DNA of 64,000 nt from Psychrobacillus mangrovi (GTDB lineage: Bacteria; Bacillota; Bacilli; Bacillales_A; Planococcaceae), in NCBI RefSeq assembly GCF_037104765.1, contig NZ_JBAWSY010000017.1, positions 1-64,000 of the forward strand, given 5' to 3'. Shown piece by piece: positions 17,754-27,056 of the stretch (its first letter is position 1; each line of letters opens with the position of its first letter). A model generated the notes under the pieces. The model saw only the letters and a program-made list of their open reading frames with translations, was not told the origin of the DNA and searched no databases. Position numbers and translations under genes: made by a program.

Positions 17754-18185
17754 TTATTTGTCTCCTCTTTTTAATATGTTATCACGAATTTCCCTCATAA
17801 TTCCAATTGCATGAAGCTGATCTGCTTCGGAAATCCCTTGAAGGATATTTTGCTCGTATGCATCAATTGTTACTCGAACGTCTTCATATACATTCTTTCC
17901 GAGTAACGTCAATTGCATTCTTTTTTCCCGCTTATCTATACTAGGCAGTTGCTCAACATAACCTAGTTCTTCTAATCGATTTATTGTTCTAGTAACGGTT
18001 GGCTTTTCTACACTTTGGTAATTAGAAAGTTCAACAAGTGTAGCAGAGCCGTAATTTGATAAGTAGAACAAAATTGTCCATTGTCCTCTAAATAAATCAT
18101 GTTTTGCAAGTTGTATATTGAGGTGATTTTCAAAAGGGCGATACAACTGTAAAAATTGTATAAAAAATTCTCGATAAGTATTCAT
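17754..18185 (-). CDS. MarR family regulator
   Basis: The ~143-residue protein has a MarR winged helix: FRGQWTILFYLSNYGSATLVELS, recognition helix around KPTVTRTINRLEELGYV, and the wing SIDKREKRMQLT. I start at ATG 18185 because AGGAG lies 8 bases upstream; an in-frame GTG 9 bases earlier would overlap that site. A palindrome sits 20 bp upstream and is its likely operator. It is co-transcribed with the MFS gene and probably represses both. Confidence 0.87.
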   Translation of the reverse strand: MNTYREFFIQFLQLYRPFENHLNIQLAKHDLFRGQWTILFYLSNYGSATLVELSNYQSVEKPTVTRTINRLEELGYVEQLPSIDKREKRMQLTLLGKNVYEDVRVTIDAYEQNILQGISEADQLHAIGIMREIRDNILKRGDK

Positions 18186-18205
18186 TAAAAGCACTCCTAA
18201 ACAAA

Positions 18206-18228
18206 AATAGTTACCCTAGGTAACTATT
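18206..18228. promoter_or_regulatory. MarR-type operator palindrome
   Basis: AATAGTTACC and AGGTAACTATT form a near-perfect inverted repeat around a central C/T, just before the marR start. Autoregulation is the simplest reading. Confidence 0.7.
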
Positions 18229-18280
18229 GTAACAGATAATAACACAAATGAAAAGATAATGAACCAGTTACATAAAAAAA

Positions 18281-18312
18281 CCTTCTTAAGCGTATTGAAA
18301 TGCTTAAGAAGG
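18281..18312 (-). terminator. Terminator of the IsdG-like gene
   Basis: CCTTCTTAAGC pairs perfectly with GCTTAAGAAGG. On minus it is followed by seven T. Confidence 0.9.
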
Positions 18313-18330
18313 AATGAATAATCAACTTTA

Positions 18331-18669
18331 TTATTTAGCTGGGATAGCTTCAATTGTAGAGGCAACTTTTGTAATAACTAGTTCACTTCCTAGAAGCGGA
18401 GATTCCTGAGGAGCAACTTTTGATTCCGAATTTGGTCGTTTGTGCGATTCTTTAAAGGCATCACTGTTTTTCCATGCCTCGAAATTCTCAAGGTTTTCCC
18501 AATACATATTTACATTTAACTCGTCATATTCAGTAAGGTTTTGTGTAATCGTTACTTCTACTTTTACGAAACCCTCCATTTGTTGCAATGCACCTGGTTT
18601 AGTAAAATTGGGTGCCATTTTTTCTGCAAAGCCTGGTTTTGTTTTAATTTTGTTTGTCACAATAAACAA
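18331..18669 (-). CDS. IsdG-like heme-degrading monooxygenase (ABM fold)
   Basis: The 112-residue protein carries the IsdG catalytic triad N6 (FIVTNKI), W66 and H76 (EAWKNSDAFKESH), one residue offset from staphylococcal IsdG N7/W67/H77. Such enzymes open heme and release iron. The start is TTG, placed by AGGAG nine bases upstream; the ATG seen 5' of it is out of frame. No Fur-like box or transporter is adjacent. HmoA of B. subtilis is the likely functional equivalent. Confidence 0.85.
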   Translation of the reverse strand: MFIVTNKIKTKPGFAEKMAPNFTKPGALQQMEGFVKVEVTITQNLTEYDELNVNMYWENLENFEAWKNSDAFKESHKRPNSESKVAPQESPLLGSELVITKVASTIEAIPAK

Positions 18670-19142
18670 TAGCCATTACTCCTTTTCGAGTTATTTGTTA
18701 AAAACAGTATATCATCTTTTAAGTGATTCACCTTGTAGGACGCGCCATCCAAAAATTATTGCTTACTAAGTACGAGGAATTCATAAAATTTACATTTAAA
18801 GGGTATTCTAACTAAAGCGGTGAAATTTCCAACTTAATGCTCTAAGATTCCAACTAAAATAGTCTATTATCCAACTAAACACATCTAGATTCCAACTAAA
18901 AATTTTCGTCGTTAAAAGTAATGCTCAAACAAATAATTTTAAGTAATAAAATGCTAAAGCTACTTCCTCATCATCTAGACATTCTTTAAATCCTGATGGA
19001 AGTATTAGTTTTCCTCTCTGATCAGTTAAAAATAAATTGATATTTATCTTCATCTAATTCATTATTAATATTAGAAAGTCTTTTCGTAATCGGTAAATAG
19101 TAGGTTGCGCAGAAGAAATATATTCTATGAAGGAAGAATTTT
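18670..19142. other. Intergenic region carrying a 21-bp periodic array
   Basis: The spacer upstream of the TraB-family gene holds the array at 18806-18910. The rest is AT-rich with no gene or RNA motif recognised. Confidence 0.6.
18806..18910. repeat. 21-bp periodic TTCCAACTAAA array, locus 1
   Basis: Five units start at 18806, 18827, 18848, 18869 and 18890, an exact 21-bp period. The conserved part is (A/T)TTCCAACTAAA; the other ten bases vary. The array ends in TTTTCGTCG, as at the second locus. Read on minus, the conserved core gives Leu-Val-Gly, but TAG, TAA and TAA interrupt the frame, so this copy does not code for a protein. Confidence 0.8.
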
Positions 19143-20309
19143 GTGAAAGAAGAAAACATTACTCGCATAAATTTAGATGGCAGAGAATTGATTTTGATCG
19201 GAACAGCACATGTCTCCAGACAAAGTGCAGAGCAAGTGAAGGAAGTAATTGAAGCTGAGAGACCAGATTCAGTTTGTATTGAGTTAGATGAACAAAGATA
19301 CCAATCTGTTATGGACGGAAACAAATGGAAAGAAACAGATATTTTTAAAGTCATTAAAGAAAAGAAAGCGACATTGCTTCTGATGAATCTAGCAATATCA
19401 TCTTTTCAAAATCGTTTAGCGAAGCAATTTGAGATAAAACCGGGTCAAGAGATGATTCAAGGAATTGAGTCGGCAAAAGAAACTGGTGCTAATCTAGTGC
19501 TTGCAGATCGGAATATACAAATTACGTTTTCTCGTATTTGGCATAATCTCGGATGGTCCGGTAAGGCACAGCTTCTCTCCTCCGTGTTTTTTAGTATTTT
19601 CAGCAGAGAAACAATTTCAGAAGATGAATTAGAAAAGATGAAATCACAAGATACGCTCAATGCAGTTCTTGCAGAGTTTACAGAATCATTTCCAAAGCTA
19701 AAGACTCCTTTAATTGATGAAAGGGATCAGTATTTAGCACAAAAAATTAAAGAAGCTCCAGGAGATAAAGTAGTTGCAGTATTAGGTGCGGCACATGTTC
19801 CGGGTATCTCGAAAGAAATTTATAAAGAACATGATTTAGAAAAACTAAATCAAATACCACCCAAATCAATCGTTCCTAAAATTCTTGGGTGGGCAATACC
19901 TGTGCTTCTAATTGCTATAGTTGTTTATACGTTTTTTGCAAATCCAACTGCAGGTTTCGATCAGGCTTTGAGCTGGGTAATATGGACAGGTAGCTTTGCT
20001 GCAATTGGTGCTGCGGTTGCTTTTGGACATCCGCTTGCTATACTCTCTGCATTTATAGCAGCTCCAATAACTACATTACATCCTTTAATTGCTTCTGGAT
20101 GGGTTTCGGGAATAGTCCAGGCTTATTTCCGACGTCCGAATGTGGGAGATTTTGAAACTCTCTCCGAAGATGTTTTTACGGTAAAAGGATTTTGGCACAA
20201 TAAGGTAACACGCATTTTACTAGTAGTTGTTTTAACTAATTTAGTAGGATCTATTGGAACCTTTATTGGCGGGGCAGATGTTATTCGATTATTTTTTAAC
20301 AACCTATAA
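19143..20309 (+). CDS. TraB/PrgY family membrane protein
   Basis: The 388-residue protein has the two TraB-family metal motifs, LIGTAHVSRQS near residue 19 and LGAAHVPGI near residue 216, plus CIELDEQRY near residue 46. Residues about 250-385 hold four hydrophobic segments. PrgY-like relatives modify or sequester peptide pheromones, and the wider Tiki/TraB clan are membrane metalloproteases; the role of chromosomal members is not known. The start is GTG behind GGAAG. No pheromone or conjugation genes are near. Confidence 0.85.
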   Translation: MKEENITRINLDGRELILIGTAHVSRQSAEQVKEVIEAERPDSVCIELDEQRYQSVMDGNKWKETDIFKVIKEKKATLLLMNLAISSFQNRLAKQFEIKPGQEMIQGIESAKETGANLVLADRNIQITFSRIWHNLGWSGKAQLLSSVFFSIFSRETISEDELEKMKSQDTLNAVLAEFTESFPKLKTPLIDERDQYLAQKIKEAPGDKVVAVLGAAHVPGISKEIYKEHDLEKLNQIPPKSIVPKILGWAIPVLLIAIVVYTFFANPTAGFDQALSWVIWTGSFAAIGAAVAFGHPLAILSAFIAAPITTLHPLIASGWVSGIVQAYFRRPNVGDFETLSEDVFTVKGFWHNKVTRILLVVVLTNLVGSIGTFIGGADVIRLFFNNL

Positions 20310-20316
20310 TAAAAAA

Positions 20317-20355
20317 ACCTCCTTTTTTGCTATAACGGCAAAGCAGGAGGTTTTT
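20317..20355 (+). terminator. Terminator of the TraB-family gene
   Basis: ACCTCCT...GC pairs with GC...AGGAGGT, with internal mismatches, followed by TTTTT. Confidence 0.75.
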
Positions 20356-20541
20356 GCATTATCTATTTAATATCTTCTACTTTCTTGGATTACTACTAGT
20401 CATTTGCTAATGGAGTAGTGGGAATTTATAGAGGTAGGTCTGCATACACAATCAAATGCATACAAACGATCACTTGCTTCTACAACAGAAACTATTACAC
20501 GAGGATACTTTGTAAATAATTGCAGCTTCCAATAAAGGGAA

Positions 20542-20573
20542 TAAAAAAACCAACTATTCATCGAATAGCTGGC
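20542..20573 (-). terminator. Terminator of tatA
   Basis: CCA-CTATTC pairs with GAATAG-TGG around a GAT loop; on minus it is followed by seven T, 35 bp past the tatA stop. Confidence 0.85.
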
Positions 20574-20607
20574 TTAATTAGTATATCTATAACTGAAGAA
20601 AATCTGA

Positions 20608-20805
20608 TTATTTCTTTTTAGCGTCTGTATTTTCTTCTAATTTAAATTCCTCTGTAACATCGTCAACGATGCCTTTAGTTGAGTTTTTAAATTCTTTTAA
20701 CGTTTGACCTACCGCTCTTCCTAACTGAGGGAGTTTAGATGGTCCAAAGACGATTAATGCAATGATTAGAATGATTATTAAACCTGGTACGCCGATGTTT
20801 GGCAT
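20608..20805 (-). CDS. tatA: Sec-independent translocase subunit TatA
   Basis: At 65 residues this is a minimal TatA: an N-terminal membrane helix (PGLIIILIIALIVF), the FGPSKLPQLGRAVG hinge, an amphipathic helix (TLKEFKNSTKGI), and a charged tail ending DAKKK. It forms the pore part of the twin-arginine pathway with TatC. It follows tatC on the same strand after a ~106-bp gap and has its own ribosome site (GAGGAGG) and terminator. Confidence 0.95.
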   Translation of the reverse strand: MPNIGVPGLIIILIIALIVFGPSKLPQLGRAVGQTLKEFKNSTKGIVDDVTEEFKLEENTDAKKK

Positions 20806-20911
20806 AGGTTGTTCCTCCTCTTAGTATGTTCATTTATTCCAATGGCAAGTGTGTATGAAGTAGTAAACTTATCTTTAGTATAACACGCTTAGTCAATTTT
20901 AAGCCTCAGAC

Positions 20912-21667
20912 TTAATCTTCTAAAGCCTCTTCTTCCAAAGCTCTTTTTGCTAGCTGTTTTTTATATGCCCAGCTCGAAACAAGAATGCTGATTTCGAACA
21001 ACAATAATAATGGAACAACAATGATAAAATCTGAAATAAAGTCAGGAGGTGTAATAGAAACTCCAATTACTACAAGTATGAAGTAAGAGACTTTTCTCAT
21101 CTTTCTTAATCGATTTGGTGTGATAATGCCTAACTTTGTTAAAAATAATATAATAACAGGTAACTCGAAAACAACTCCAACAGGAATGATCAAATTAAAC
21201 ATAAACGTAAAATATTGTTGCATTCCATAAGTTTCCAAAGCGCCAATCGAGTCGTTAATATTAGACATAAAGTTCAGCATTAAAGGAAATAATATATAAT
21301 AACTAAAACTAATGCCGGCTAAAAACAAGAAAAAAGAAACGGGTATAAAGTAAATAGTTCCTTTTGCTTCCTTCTCTAGTAGTCCCGGCTTAACAAATAA
21401 CCAAATTTGGTACATTGCAATTGGTAATGTAATTAAAATAGCTAGTATTAGAGCACATTTAACATAAATCATTAAACCATCTGTATATCCAAATACGTTC
21501 CACTCCACGTGAGCAGCAGTAGGTTGTTGTTTAAGGAAAGTCAATGTCTTTGGCGCCATCCAAAATCCTAAGGCTAGAGAAAGAACAAAGGTTACGGCTA
21601 CAATTATAAGTCTCTTTCTTAATTCTGTTAAATGTTCGACAAGCGTCAATTCTGGTTCATGTGTCAT
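20912..21667 (-). CDS. tatC: Sec-independent translocase subunit TatC
   Basis: The 251-residue protein has six membrane helices and the TatC signature HLTELRKRLI near residue 12, where the twin-arginine signal binds. Later conserved parts include FELPVIILFLTKLGI and ITPPDFISDFI. With the following tatA it makes a two-component TatAC system of the Gram-positive type. No Tat substrate gene is next to it. Confidence 0.95.
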   Translation of the reverse strand: MTHEPELTLVEHLTELRKRLIIVAVTFVLSLALGFWMAPKTLTFLKQQPTAAHVEWNVFGYTDGLMIYVKCALILAILITLPIAMYQIWLFVKPGLLEKEAKGTIYFIPVSFFLFLAGISFSYYILFPLMLNFMSNINDSIGALETYGMQQYFTFMFNLIIPVGVVFELPVIILFLTKLGIITPNRLRKMRKVSYFILVVIGVSITPPDFISDFIIVVPLLLLFEISILVSSWAYKKQLAKRALEEEALED

Positions 21668-22045
21668 TGTTTTGTACCACTCACTTTCTCACTTAAAAGT
21701 GAACTATTTATATAAAATGTAAAGCATGTTTACTATATAGAATATTTTACTACATAAAGAGGGTTGTTTTGTATCATCTCACATTATACTCCTACAGTCG
21801 AATTTGTAAATAAAAGGACCTTTTATTTTTCAATATGTATAGGGAAAAAGTTCTTAAATATCTCGATATTCGGATATTGTATTGGTCTATTCTTAGTTCT
21901 TCGTTTGACAAGGAAAAAATATACTTACTTTTCAGCGTTTCTTACAAATGTGGGAAGCTGAAAAGTCAGAACACTTTCATACCGTGCTACAGAAGGTATT
22001 TAAATGTACTTTAACAAGGTGGATTACTTGTTATAAAAAATAAAG
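21668..22045. other. Intergenic region, no gene seen
   Basis: An AT-rich spacer between tatC and mtnD. An open frame at 21764-21961 has no ribosome site, a start inside GAGGGTTG and no family resemblance, so I do not call it. The tatC promoter should lie near 21690-21740 but no clear boxes were seen. Confidence 0.55.
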
Positions 22046-22078
22046 CTCCTAAATTGCTTTTAACAGGCAATTTAGGAG
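22046..22078 (-). terminator. Terminator of the mtnWXBD operon
   Basis: CTCCTAAATTGC pairs perfectly with GCAATTTAGGAG; on minus CTTTATTTTTTAT follows. It lies ~110 bp past mtnD. Confidence 0.85.
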
Positions 22079-22185
22079 TTTATTTAATAGATAGACGTTT
22101 TTTTGTTTAAAAAATATAAAGATTACTATTCATCCGATATAAGAAGTGAGCATTACACTTAGCGGGAGCGACTCATCCATTTTTA

Positions 22186-22722
22186 TTAACCTTGTGCAAC
22201 TTCTTCGTCTTGGTAGACCGGTACCCATCCTTCAGTCGTTACAAAGATTCGTGCAGCTACTACTTTACGGTCCTCTGCAAGTGTGAAGTAATGTGTGATA
22301 TTCTCTGGAACGGAGATTAGATCACCTGGTGATAAATGGACTTCAAAGAAATTTTCATCTTTTCCTTGAATAATAAATACTCCGTGACCACTCACAATGT
22401 ATCTAACTTCATCATCAGTATGAAGATGTTTACGTTCAAAGTTTTTCAATAGTTCATCTAAATTGGGATTAGAATCAGATAAAGAAATGATATCAGCTGT
22501 TTTGTATCCGCGACGTTCTGAAATATCATCAATTTCTGCTTTAAATGCATTTAAAATTTCATCTTTTTCTGCATCGCTAAGATCATACTTTTCACGAAGC
22601 TGCGCTGGTAACTTTTCAATATCCCAATGCTCGTATATTACTTCTTGTTGCTCTAAAAATGCAGCAACCTCGTTTTGTGCTTCAATTGTTTCGTTTGTTC
22701 CTTGAATTTTAATGATAGCCAT
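22186..22722 (-). CDS. mtnD: Acireductone dioxygenase
   Basis: MtnD splits the acireductone of the methionine salvage pathway to give 4-methylthio-2-oxobutanoate and formate. The 178-residue cupin shows its metal site in HLHTDDEVRYIVSGHG (two His and Glu) and a later His in ENITHYF. The metal (Fe or Ni) decides whether the reaction is productive and cannot be read here. It is the last gene of the S-box controlled mtnWXBD operon, as in B. subtilis. Confidence 0.95.
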   Translation of the reverse strand: MAIIKIQGTNETIEAQNEVAAFLEQQEVIYEHWDIEKLPAQLREKYDLSDAEKDEILNAFKAEIDDISERRGYKTADIISLSDSNPNLDELLKNFERKHLHTDDEVRYIVSGHGVFIIQGKDENFFEVHLSPGDLISVPENITHYFTLAEDRKVVAARIFVTTEGWVPVYQDEEVAQG

Positions 22723-22743
22723 CTAAATCTTCCTCTCTTATTT

Positions 22744-23355
22744 TTATTTAATTTGACGTAATGTCAATTGATACTGAAATAAGAATTCACAAGCTTCAAG
22801 TAACTTCTTTGCTTCGAAACCATCCCTACCCCAAACTGTAATACCATGATTTCGGATAAGAACAGCTCCTTTATCACCATCTAAATATGTCTGAAACTCT
22901 TCAGCGAGGCGTGGAATATGAGCGTGATTTGGAATGATTGGAATAGAAAGAATCGCATCTTCCTCCCACAAATCAAAAGCTTTAATAAGTTCTAGCCCTT
23001 GAAAATTGATTTTTCCCTGATTTCCGTATAATTCGGAGATTACGTTATTTGCAACAGTATGAACATGGAGACTACAGCCGGCAGAAGTTTTAGAATAAAT
23101 AGCACAGTGCAATAATGTTTCTGCTGATGGCTTTAAAATGGTTTCTTCTATCGGCTCTCCATTTATATTTACGTGTAAAAAGTCTTCTTTTGTTCGTTTA
23201 TTCTTATCTTTTCCGCTTGCTGTTACTAAAAACTCTGTTGGATTGTCATTCACCTTAATTGCTAAATTTCCGCTAGTGCCCATAAACCAATCTCTTCTAG
23301 CAAGTTCGTCTTTTATATCTGCTAACTCTTCCCATCTACCACGGAGTGTTATCAT
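22744..23355 (-). CDS. mtnB: Methylthioribulose-1-phosphate dehydratase
   Basis: The 203-residue class II aldolase-fold enzyme dehydrates methylthioribulose-1-phosphate. It shows GTSGNLAIK near residue 29, a catalytic Glu region around KPSAETLLH, the zinc motif CSLHVHT near residue 95 and a third zinc His in RNHGI. Its ATG overlaps the mtnX stop (ATGA), so translation is coupled. Confidence 0.94.
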   Translation of the reverse strand: MITLRGRWEELADIKDELARRDWFMGTSGNLAIKVNDNPTEFLVTASGKDKNKRTKEDFLHVNINGEPIEETILKPSAETLLHCAIYSKTSAGCSLHVHTVANNVISELYGNQGKINFQGLELIKAFDLWEEDAILSIPIIPNHAHIPRLAEEFQTYLDGDKGAVLIRNHGITVWGRDGFEAKKLLEACEFLFQYQLTLRQIK

Positions 23356-24017
23356 GTTTGAACACCTAACCTTGTTTCAATAATATTCATTACATCTCGA
23401 AAATTTTCAAAAGGTTCATATGGAATACTCAATTCCTTGCACTTTTCAATAAGAAAATCCCGTGCTATTACAATGTCTGCTAATTTTGCCGCTTCTAAGT
23501 CTGTAATGGAATCACCAATCACAACACTTAACGAATCTTTTTCTTGAAGTTTTCGAATAATGGATGGTTTACAGCATCCGCATCCTTCGTTAGTACAGAA
23601 TTCATCGCAGACATGTGGAAAATTGATTTGTATTCTTTCTCCTGAGAAGTCTGCTTCATTACAATAAACGCCGGAAAAAGGACCAAACTTTTCTAACATT
23701 GGATGAACAAAAAAATCAATTCCACCACTAACAATATAAAGAGGGATATCATGCTTTCTCGTATAAGAAACAAAATCGGCGAATCCTTCCCTAATTTCAG
23801 CCTGATCAAGCAAGTAGCTTACAATTTGATCTTTTAAAGATACAGGTAATAAAGCAAACATTTGAGCAACACCTTCTCGGATAGATTGCTTTTGCTCTAA
23901 AATATTCTCTTTGATCGGCAAGTATTCTGGTGGAGCAAATTTTTTCATAATAGAGATAATGTTGTCTTGGTTAGTAATTGTACCATCAAAATCGCAATAG
24001 ATTACTAGCTTACTCAT
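23352..24017 (-). CDS. mtnX: 2-hydroxy-3-keto-5-methylthiopentenyl-1-phosphate phosphatase
   Basis: This HAD-fold phosphatase of ~221 residues has the nucleophile motif CDFDGTITN near its start, VSGGIDFF (motif II) and IGDSITDLEAA (motif IV). It makes acireductone from the enol phosphate. A Cys cluster DEFCTNEGCGCCK near residue 145 is typical of MtnX. I start at ATG 24017, because GGGGGT, which also contains the mtnW stop, lies seven bases upstream; an ATG five codons earlier would bury that site. Confidence 0.93.
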   Translation of the reverse strand: MSKLVIYCDFDGTITNQDNIISIMKKFAPPEYLPIKENILEQKQSIREGVAQMFALLPVSLKDQIVSYLLDQAEIREGFADFVSYTRKHDIPLYIVSGGIDFFVHPMLEKFGPFSGVYCNEADFSGERIQINFPHVCDEFCTNEGCGCCKPSIIRKLQEKDSLSVVIGDSITDLEAAKLADIVIARDFLIEKCKELSIPYEPFENFRDVMNIIETRLGVQT

Positions 24018-24022
24018 AATGC

Positions 24023-25237
24023 TTACCCCCATAATTCCAATGCAGCATTTAGTTCTGGATATTGTTTTGCTGCTTCAGCTAACGGAATTCCATCCAGAAC
24101 TGCTGATACGGCCTGCCTAAAGGCAAGACCACCTCCCGTTGCGCCAGCAGGATGACCATGCACTCCACCACCTGCATTTATAATACTGTCTATGCCATAA
24201 TCCTCGATTAACAAAGGGACTAATCCAGGATGAATTCCAGCTGAAGGAACTGGAAAAGTTCGCTTAACAGCGCTATCTTTAGTCAATTCTTCCCCAAGTG
24301 ATAGTGCAGCTGTTTTCTCAAGTGCAACACTTCCGTAAGGGGAAGGGAATAATGAAAAATCGGCTCCTGCATAACGAGTTAATTTACCAAGTAGGAGGGG
24401 TGTTGAAACTCCATAAAATGAGGAAGAAGTAAATGCTCCGCTATAGGCTGGATGGGCCATGAACGGCAACTGAATATCTTGATCTTCCACAAGTTCTTGA
24501 AGTACATCTAGACCATATGCATGAACATTAAATAATAGAGCATCTGCCCCAAGATCTTTTGCTTTTTTGGCTTTTGATTTTAAATCGGATGTCCGCCCAG
24601 ATAAGTTGACCGCATAAAGTGTTCGGTGTCCCGTTTCTTCATACACTTGACGTAATACCTCTTTAGCTGTGATTATCCTTTTCTCGAAAGGAGTAAGTGG
24701 GTTTTCAAAAAGAATTTCATCGTCCTTTACAAGATCTACTCCACCTAGAGCTTGGTGACGTAGCTGTTCAGATAGGTAATCTATATCTCTTCCAATTACT
24801 CCTTTAAAAATACTCATGACAAGTGGACGATTATACACACCTAGCAGATTACGGATACTTTCAATTCCAAATCGTGGTCCAGGAAAATTACTTAAAAGGT
24901 CTGATGAGAATTCTAAGTCGAGTAATTTCACTTCACCATCTAATGACAATTTACCAAAAACTGTTGTTAAAATGGCAGGTAAATCTGCGGAGAAATTAGC
25001 ACTAGGATAATCTATTTTAATTTCAGCCTTAATTTCATCATGTTTTAGCGGATGGTGAACACTTTCAAATTCAGTTATCGAAACAACATTTCCTTTATGC
25101 TTTTTTAATTGCTCTTGCTCGAGTAATGGTAAATCCGTCCAGGATCCAATAGTTAAACCTAGCGCAATTCCTTCTGCTTTTTTTTCAAAAGTTCCAGGTT
25201 TACCGTACACCTGATAGAGAGTAGTAACTCCACTCAT
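24023..25237 (-). CDS. mtnW: 2,3-diketo-5-methylthiopentyl-1-phosphate enolase (RuBisCO-like)
   Basis: The 404-residue protein is a form IV RuBisCO-like protein. The lysine expected to be carbamylated is in GVDLVKDDE near residue 174, with the metal-binding acids beside it. Later motifs are AHPAYSGAF and SAGIHPGLVP, and the phosphate loop GGGVHGHPAG. It enolises the diketo phosphate after MtnB. First gene of the minus-strand operon, directly behind an S-box. Confidence 0.95.
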   Translation of the reverse strand: MSGVTTLYQVYGKPGTFEKKAEGIALGLTIGSWTDLPLLEQEQLKKHKGNVVSITEFESVHHPLKHDEIKAEIKIDYPSANFSADLPAILTTVFGKLSLDGEVKLLDLEFSSDLLSNFPGPRFGIESIRNLLGVYNRPLVMSIFKGVIGRDIDYLSEQLRHQALGGVDLVKDDEILFENPLTPFEKRIITAKEVLRQVYEETGHRTLYAVNLSGRTSDLKSKAKKAKDLGADALLFNVHAYGLDVLQELVEDQDIQLPFMAHPAYSGAFTSSSFYGVSTPLLLGKLTRYAGADFSLFPSPYGSVALEKTAALSLGEELTKDSAVKRTFPVPSAGIHPGLVPLLIEDYGIDSIINAGGGVHGHPAGATGGGLAFRQAVSAVLDGIPLAEAAKQYPELNAALELWG

Positions 25238-25321
25238 TCATTATCACTATCCTTTATATTTCAAAATAAAAAATCTAAAATTCTACGTAGTTATTATCCA
25301 TAGTGGATAATCTTTCCTCAA

Positions 25322-25352
25322 AATAATAAAACCTCTTCCGCATAAGAAGAGG
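25322..25352 (-). terminator. S-box terminator upstream of mtnW
   Basis: CCTCTTC pairs with GAAGAGG around CGCATAA. On minus it is followed by TTTTATTATTT. It is the expression platform of the minus-strand S-box. Confidence 0.85.
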
Positions 25353-25370
25353 TTAATAGTTTAACGACTT

Positions 25371-25472
25371 CTTATTTCTCAGTCTGTTGACTGCAAGAAT
25401 TAGCACCGTGCCCATTAATGGATCGGTTGCCGGGTATCATAGGGCTCGTCCCTCCACCTGCTCTAAATAAGA
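25371..25472 (-). promoter_or_regulatory. SAM riboswitch (S-box) of mtnWXBD
   Basis: Read on minus, the element begins CTTATTTAGAGCAGGTGGAG and carries GACGAGCCC, ACCCGGCAACC and GGCACGGTGCTAATTC, the classical SAM-I core. P1 closes CTTATTT with AAATAAG. High SAM should favour the terminator 20 bp further on. Confidence 0.95.
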
Positions 25473-25574
25473 AAAAGTTATTCAATTGAGTTAGTCAAAT
25501 TAATAACGATTATTTCATGAGACTGAAAGATTGTCAATATAGTTATGAGAATTTTTATTGTATTAAAAAAATTA

Positions 25575-25604
25575 TTGACAGATGTTTTTTGAATATGCTA
25601 GGAT
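25575..25604 (+). promoter_or_regulatory. Sigma-A promoter of mtnKA
   Basis: TTGACA (25575-25580) and TAGGAT (25599-25604) are 18 bp apart, with a TG one base before the -10. It lies ~35 bp before the S-box. Confidence 0.7.
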
Positions 25605-25637
25605 ATTTTTCAAACAGTATAAAGTTTTAAGTAATAG

Positions 25638-25845
25638 CACTCTTATCAAGAGCAGGCAGAGGGTAATGGCCCGATGAAGCCCAGCAACCGACCGTAATAC
25701 CGTTGTGAAACGGGGCGCAATTTGCGCCGAGATGAAAATCTCATAAGGCACGGTGCTAATTCCATCAGAAAGGTAACTTTCTGAAAGATAAGAGGCGAGA
25801 GATCTCTTATTCTACGCCTCTTTCTTATGAAAGAGGCTTTTTATT
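25638..25845 (+). promoter_or_regulatory. SAM riboswitch (S-box) with terminator, upstream of mtnK
   Basis: CTCTTATC-AAGAGCAGGCAGAGGG starts the SAM-I core, followed by GATGAAGCCCAGCAACC, a long P3 arm, and GGCACGGTGCTAATTCC. P1 is CTCTTATC with GATAAGAG (25787-25794). The terminator GCCTCTTTC/GAAAGAGGC (25816-25837) is followed by TTTTTATTTT. Confidence 0.96.
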
Positions 25846-25868
25846 TTGAAACGGAAAGGTAGAGAATA

Positions 25869-27056
25869 ATGACGATAGCTATAGAGAAACAATATGAATC
25901 ATTAACAGAAGAAGGGGCAGTTTTATATGCAAAAGAACTTAACTTCTTCCCACCAGATGCAGAGTTGGAGTGTCGGGAAATAGGTGACGGTAATCTGAAT
26001 TATGTATTTTATATTAAGGAATTGAGTGGTGATAAAAGTCTTATTATTAAGCAGGCATTACCATATGCAAAAGTTGTTGGAGAAAGCTGGCCACTTACGT
26101 TAAAACGTGCAGCAATTGAAGCAAATGCCTTAAAAAAACATGCGGAGTTTGCTGCGGGTCTTGTTCCAACTGTTTATGCAATTGATGAAGTTCTAGCCAT
26201 TACGGTAATGGAGGATTTATCCCATTTAAAAATTGCCCGTGAAGGGTTAATTGAACTTGAATCTTATCCAAACCTTTCAAAACACATTGGTAAATATCTT
26301 GCTCAAACGCTATTTCATACATCTGACTTTGGATTACATCCATTCGAAAAAAAGAAACTAGTTTCAGAGTTTTCGAATCCAGAGTTGTGTAAAATTACAG
26401 AAGATCTAATTTTCACGGATCCGTTTTTTGACAAAGAGACAAATGATTTTGAACCATTGTTGAGAGAAGCCGTAAAAGCTATTTGGAATAATGGCACATT
26501 AAAGCTTGAGGTTGCAAAATTAAAGAATAGCTTCATGACGGAAGCAGAGGCATTGCTTCACGGAGATTTGCATACAGGTAGTATCTTCGCTAGTGAAACA
26601 GAAACTAAAGTAATAGACCCAGAGTTTGCGTTCTATGGACCTATTGGCTTTGATGTCGGTTTGTTTTTAGCAAACTTAATCGTTCAAACTGTCACAAGAG
26701 AAAATGATAAGCGGGTTGTAATTCTCAACCATATCCAACAAACATGGGAAATTTTTTCTTCAGAGTTTTCGGAATTATGGAAAACTAGTAGTCACCCCTT
26801 TAAAGATACAGAAGGATATAAAGAATATATCTTAGATAAAATTTTCAGTGATACATTAGGCTTTGCTGGTTGTGAATTAATTAGACGCACAATTGGGTTA
26901 GCTCACGTAAAAGATTTGGACAGTATTGAAGATGATAACCAACGAATTAATTTCAAAAAGCAAACTTTACAAATAGGGGAAGCACTTATACTAAAACGCT
27001 ATGAAATTTGTTCGATTGATGAAGTATTTGGATTATTAGAGAGGTTTCGCAAATGA
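25869..27056 (+). CDS. mtnK: Methylthioribose kinase
   Basis: MtnK phosphorylates 5-methylthioribose, the entry step of salvage. The 395-residue protein kinase-like fold shows GDGNLNYVF (glycine loop) near residue 38, a Lys in LIIKQALP, the Brenner-type catalytic motif LLHGDLHTGS near residue 231, and VIDPEFAFYG (DFG equivalent). It overlaps mtnA by ATGA. S-box control fits use of MTR as a methionine source. Confidence 0.95.
   Translation: MTIAIEKQYESLTEEGAVLYAKELNFFPPDAELECREIGDGNLNYVFYIKELSGDKSLIIKQALPYAKVVGESWPLTLKRAAIEANALKKHAEFAAGLVPTVYAIDEVLAITVMEDLSHLKIAREGLIELESYPNLSKHIGKYLAQTLFHTSDFGLHPFEKKKLVSEFSNPELCKITEDLIFTDPFFDKETNDFEPLLREAVKAIWNNGTLKLEVAKLKNSFMTEAEALLHGDLHTGSIFASETETKVIDPEFAFYGPIGFDVGLFLANLIVQTVTRENDKRVVILNHIQQTWEIFSSEFSELWKTSSHPFKDTEGYKEYILDKIFSDTLGFAGCELIRRTIGLAHVKDLDSIEDDNQRINFKKQTLQIGEALILKRYEICSIDEVFGLLERFRK

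Noticed and set aside
21764..21961. Plus-strand open frame of 65 residues before mtnD
   Set aside because: No ribosome site with proper spacing, no resemblance to known proteins, low-complexity AT-rich composition.
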